Shown here: positions 4,904-5,392 of the stretch, one piece after another
Numbering within the stretch: the stretch's first letter is position 1
Layout: each line of letters opens with the position of its first letter
From: Vulcanimicrobiota bacterium
GTDB taxonomy: Bacteria; Vulcanimicrobiota; Vulcanimicrobiia; Vulcanimicrobiales; Vulcanimicrobiaceae
Length of the DNA: 5,392 nt
Reading direction: 5' to 3'
NCBI GenBank assembly: GCA_019245275.1
Contig: JAFARW010000121.1
Location: 1-5,392, forward strand
Notes under the pieces: generated by a model
Told to the model about the DNA's origin: nothing
The model's database searches: none
The model's input: only the letters and a program-made list of their open reading frames with translations
Translations under genes and position numbers: made by a program

Positions 4904-5392
4904 ATGCCCAGCGATGACGCCGGCGTCATCATCGTCGGCGGCGGACATGCGGGAGTCGAAGCCGCCTTAGCGTCCGCGCGACTTGGCGTTGAAACCCTTT
5001 TAGTAACGGGCGATCCGTCGCGCATTTGCACCTTGCCGTGCAATCCGTCAATCGGCGGCAGCGCGAAAGGCCAGCTCGTTCGCGAGATCGATGCGCTGGG
5101 CGGCGAAATGGGCCGCCTCATCGATGGCTCAGAGCTGCACGTGCGCATGCTCAACGAGTCGAAGGGCCCGGCGGTTCACGCACTGCGCGCGCAGGCGGAT
5201 AAACCCACTTATATGCGTCTCGCGCTTACTGCATTGTTGCGTCAACCGGGAGTTACGATTCAGCAAGGGCTGGTTGAGAACCTAATCGTCGAGAATGGCG
5301 CCATTGGCGGCGTTTCTTGCGCCGGCGGGCGTCCGTACCGCGCACGCCAGGCAGTTCTTGCGACCGGGACCTTTCTTGGCGGAAAGACGTTT
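4904..5392 (+). CDS. mnmG: tRNA modification enzyme MnmG (GidA), 3' end outside window
   Basis: FAD-dependent partner of MnmE in U34 modification. The first 163 codons are present; the family has about 620-640 residues. The Rossmann FAD-binding motif is at 8-19 (VIIVGGGHAGVE). The conserved CNPSIGG follows with the invariant Cys46, then AKGQLVREIDALGG (Q where many relatives have H) and MLNESKGPAVHALRAQAD. The visible part ends in LATGTFLGGKTF, a conserved loop. ATG 4904 is the only possible start nearby, because an in-frame TAA lies at 4892-4894. Only a weak ribosome-binding site (GGTAAG, 4890-4895) is seen. It lies 29 bases after mnmE. The frame is open to the window edge. Confidence 0.97.
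   Translation, partial: MPSDDAGVIIVGGGHAGVEAALASARLGVETLLVTGDPSRICTLPCNPSIGGSAKGQLVREIDALGGEMGRLIDGSELHVRMLNESKGPAVHALRAQADKPTYMRLALTALLRQPGVTIQQGLVENLIVENGAIGGVSCAGGRPYRARQAVLATGTFLGGKTF
4913..4930. repeat. 18-bp perfect palindrome at the start of mnmG
   Basis: GATGACGCCGGCGTCATC equals its own reverse complement and covers codons 4-9 of mnmG (DDAGVI). In RNA it could fold as a 7-bp stem with a CCGG loop. As DNA it could be a binding site for a dimeric protein. It may also be chance within GC-rich coding sequence. Confidence 0.5.

Noticed and set aside
1..5392. tRNA, rRNA, rnpB, CRISPR arrays, DnaA-box clusters
   Set aside because: No cloverleaf, rRNA-like stretch, spaced repeats or DnaA-box cluster was seen on reading the sequence.

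Overview
This window is bacterial and lies in the conserved rpmH-rnpA-yidD-yidC-jag-mnmE-mnmG block that flanks the replication origin in many bacteria. Six complete genes and one partial gene of the block run on the + strand. The organism is GC-rich (43 of 60 bases are G/C at 4141-4200). YidC is the short form without a large N-terminal periplasmic domain, which fits a Gram-positive-type or deep-branching environmental lineage. I cannot name the phylum from this sequence.

Left part (1-1170): the 3' portion of an IS1-type DDE transposase gene runs in from the left edge and stays in frame to its stop, with all three catalytic acidic residues visible. It is less GC-rich than the operon (27 of 60 bases at 181-240). 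A minus-strand ORF for an unrecognised 136-residue protein follows, and its stop overlaps the transposase stop tail to tail. dnaA, a common neighbour of rpmH, is not present on the left side.

Centre (1171-3409): a good sigma-70-type promoter (TTGACG, 18 bp, TATACT) precedes a leader with a GC hairpin and T-rich tail, then rpmH (ribosomal protein L34), rnpA (RNase P protein), yidD (membrane insertion factor), yidC (insertase) and jag/khpB (KH-R3H RNA-binding protein). The first three overlap by 1 and 4 bases, which suggests translational coupling. These genes link tRNA maturation, ribosome assembly and insertion of membrane proteins.

Right part (3410-5392): a 106-base gap holds two stem-loops. 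mnmE follows; its family-conserved N-terminus extends 22 codons upstream of the first ATG/GTG/TTG start and points to a CTG start codon. Then comes the first 163 codons of mnmG, cut by the window edge. MnmE and MnmG form the complex that modifies U34 in the wobble position of certain tRNAs.

I found no convincing undescribed system. The most unusual points are the apparent CTG start of mnmE, the stem-loops around it, an 18-bp perfect palindrome at the start of mnmG, the hairpin in the rpmH leader, and the unknown minus-strand gene beside the transposase.
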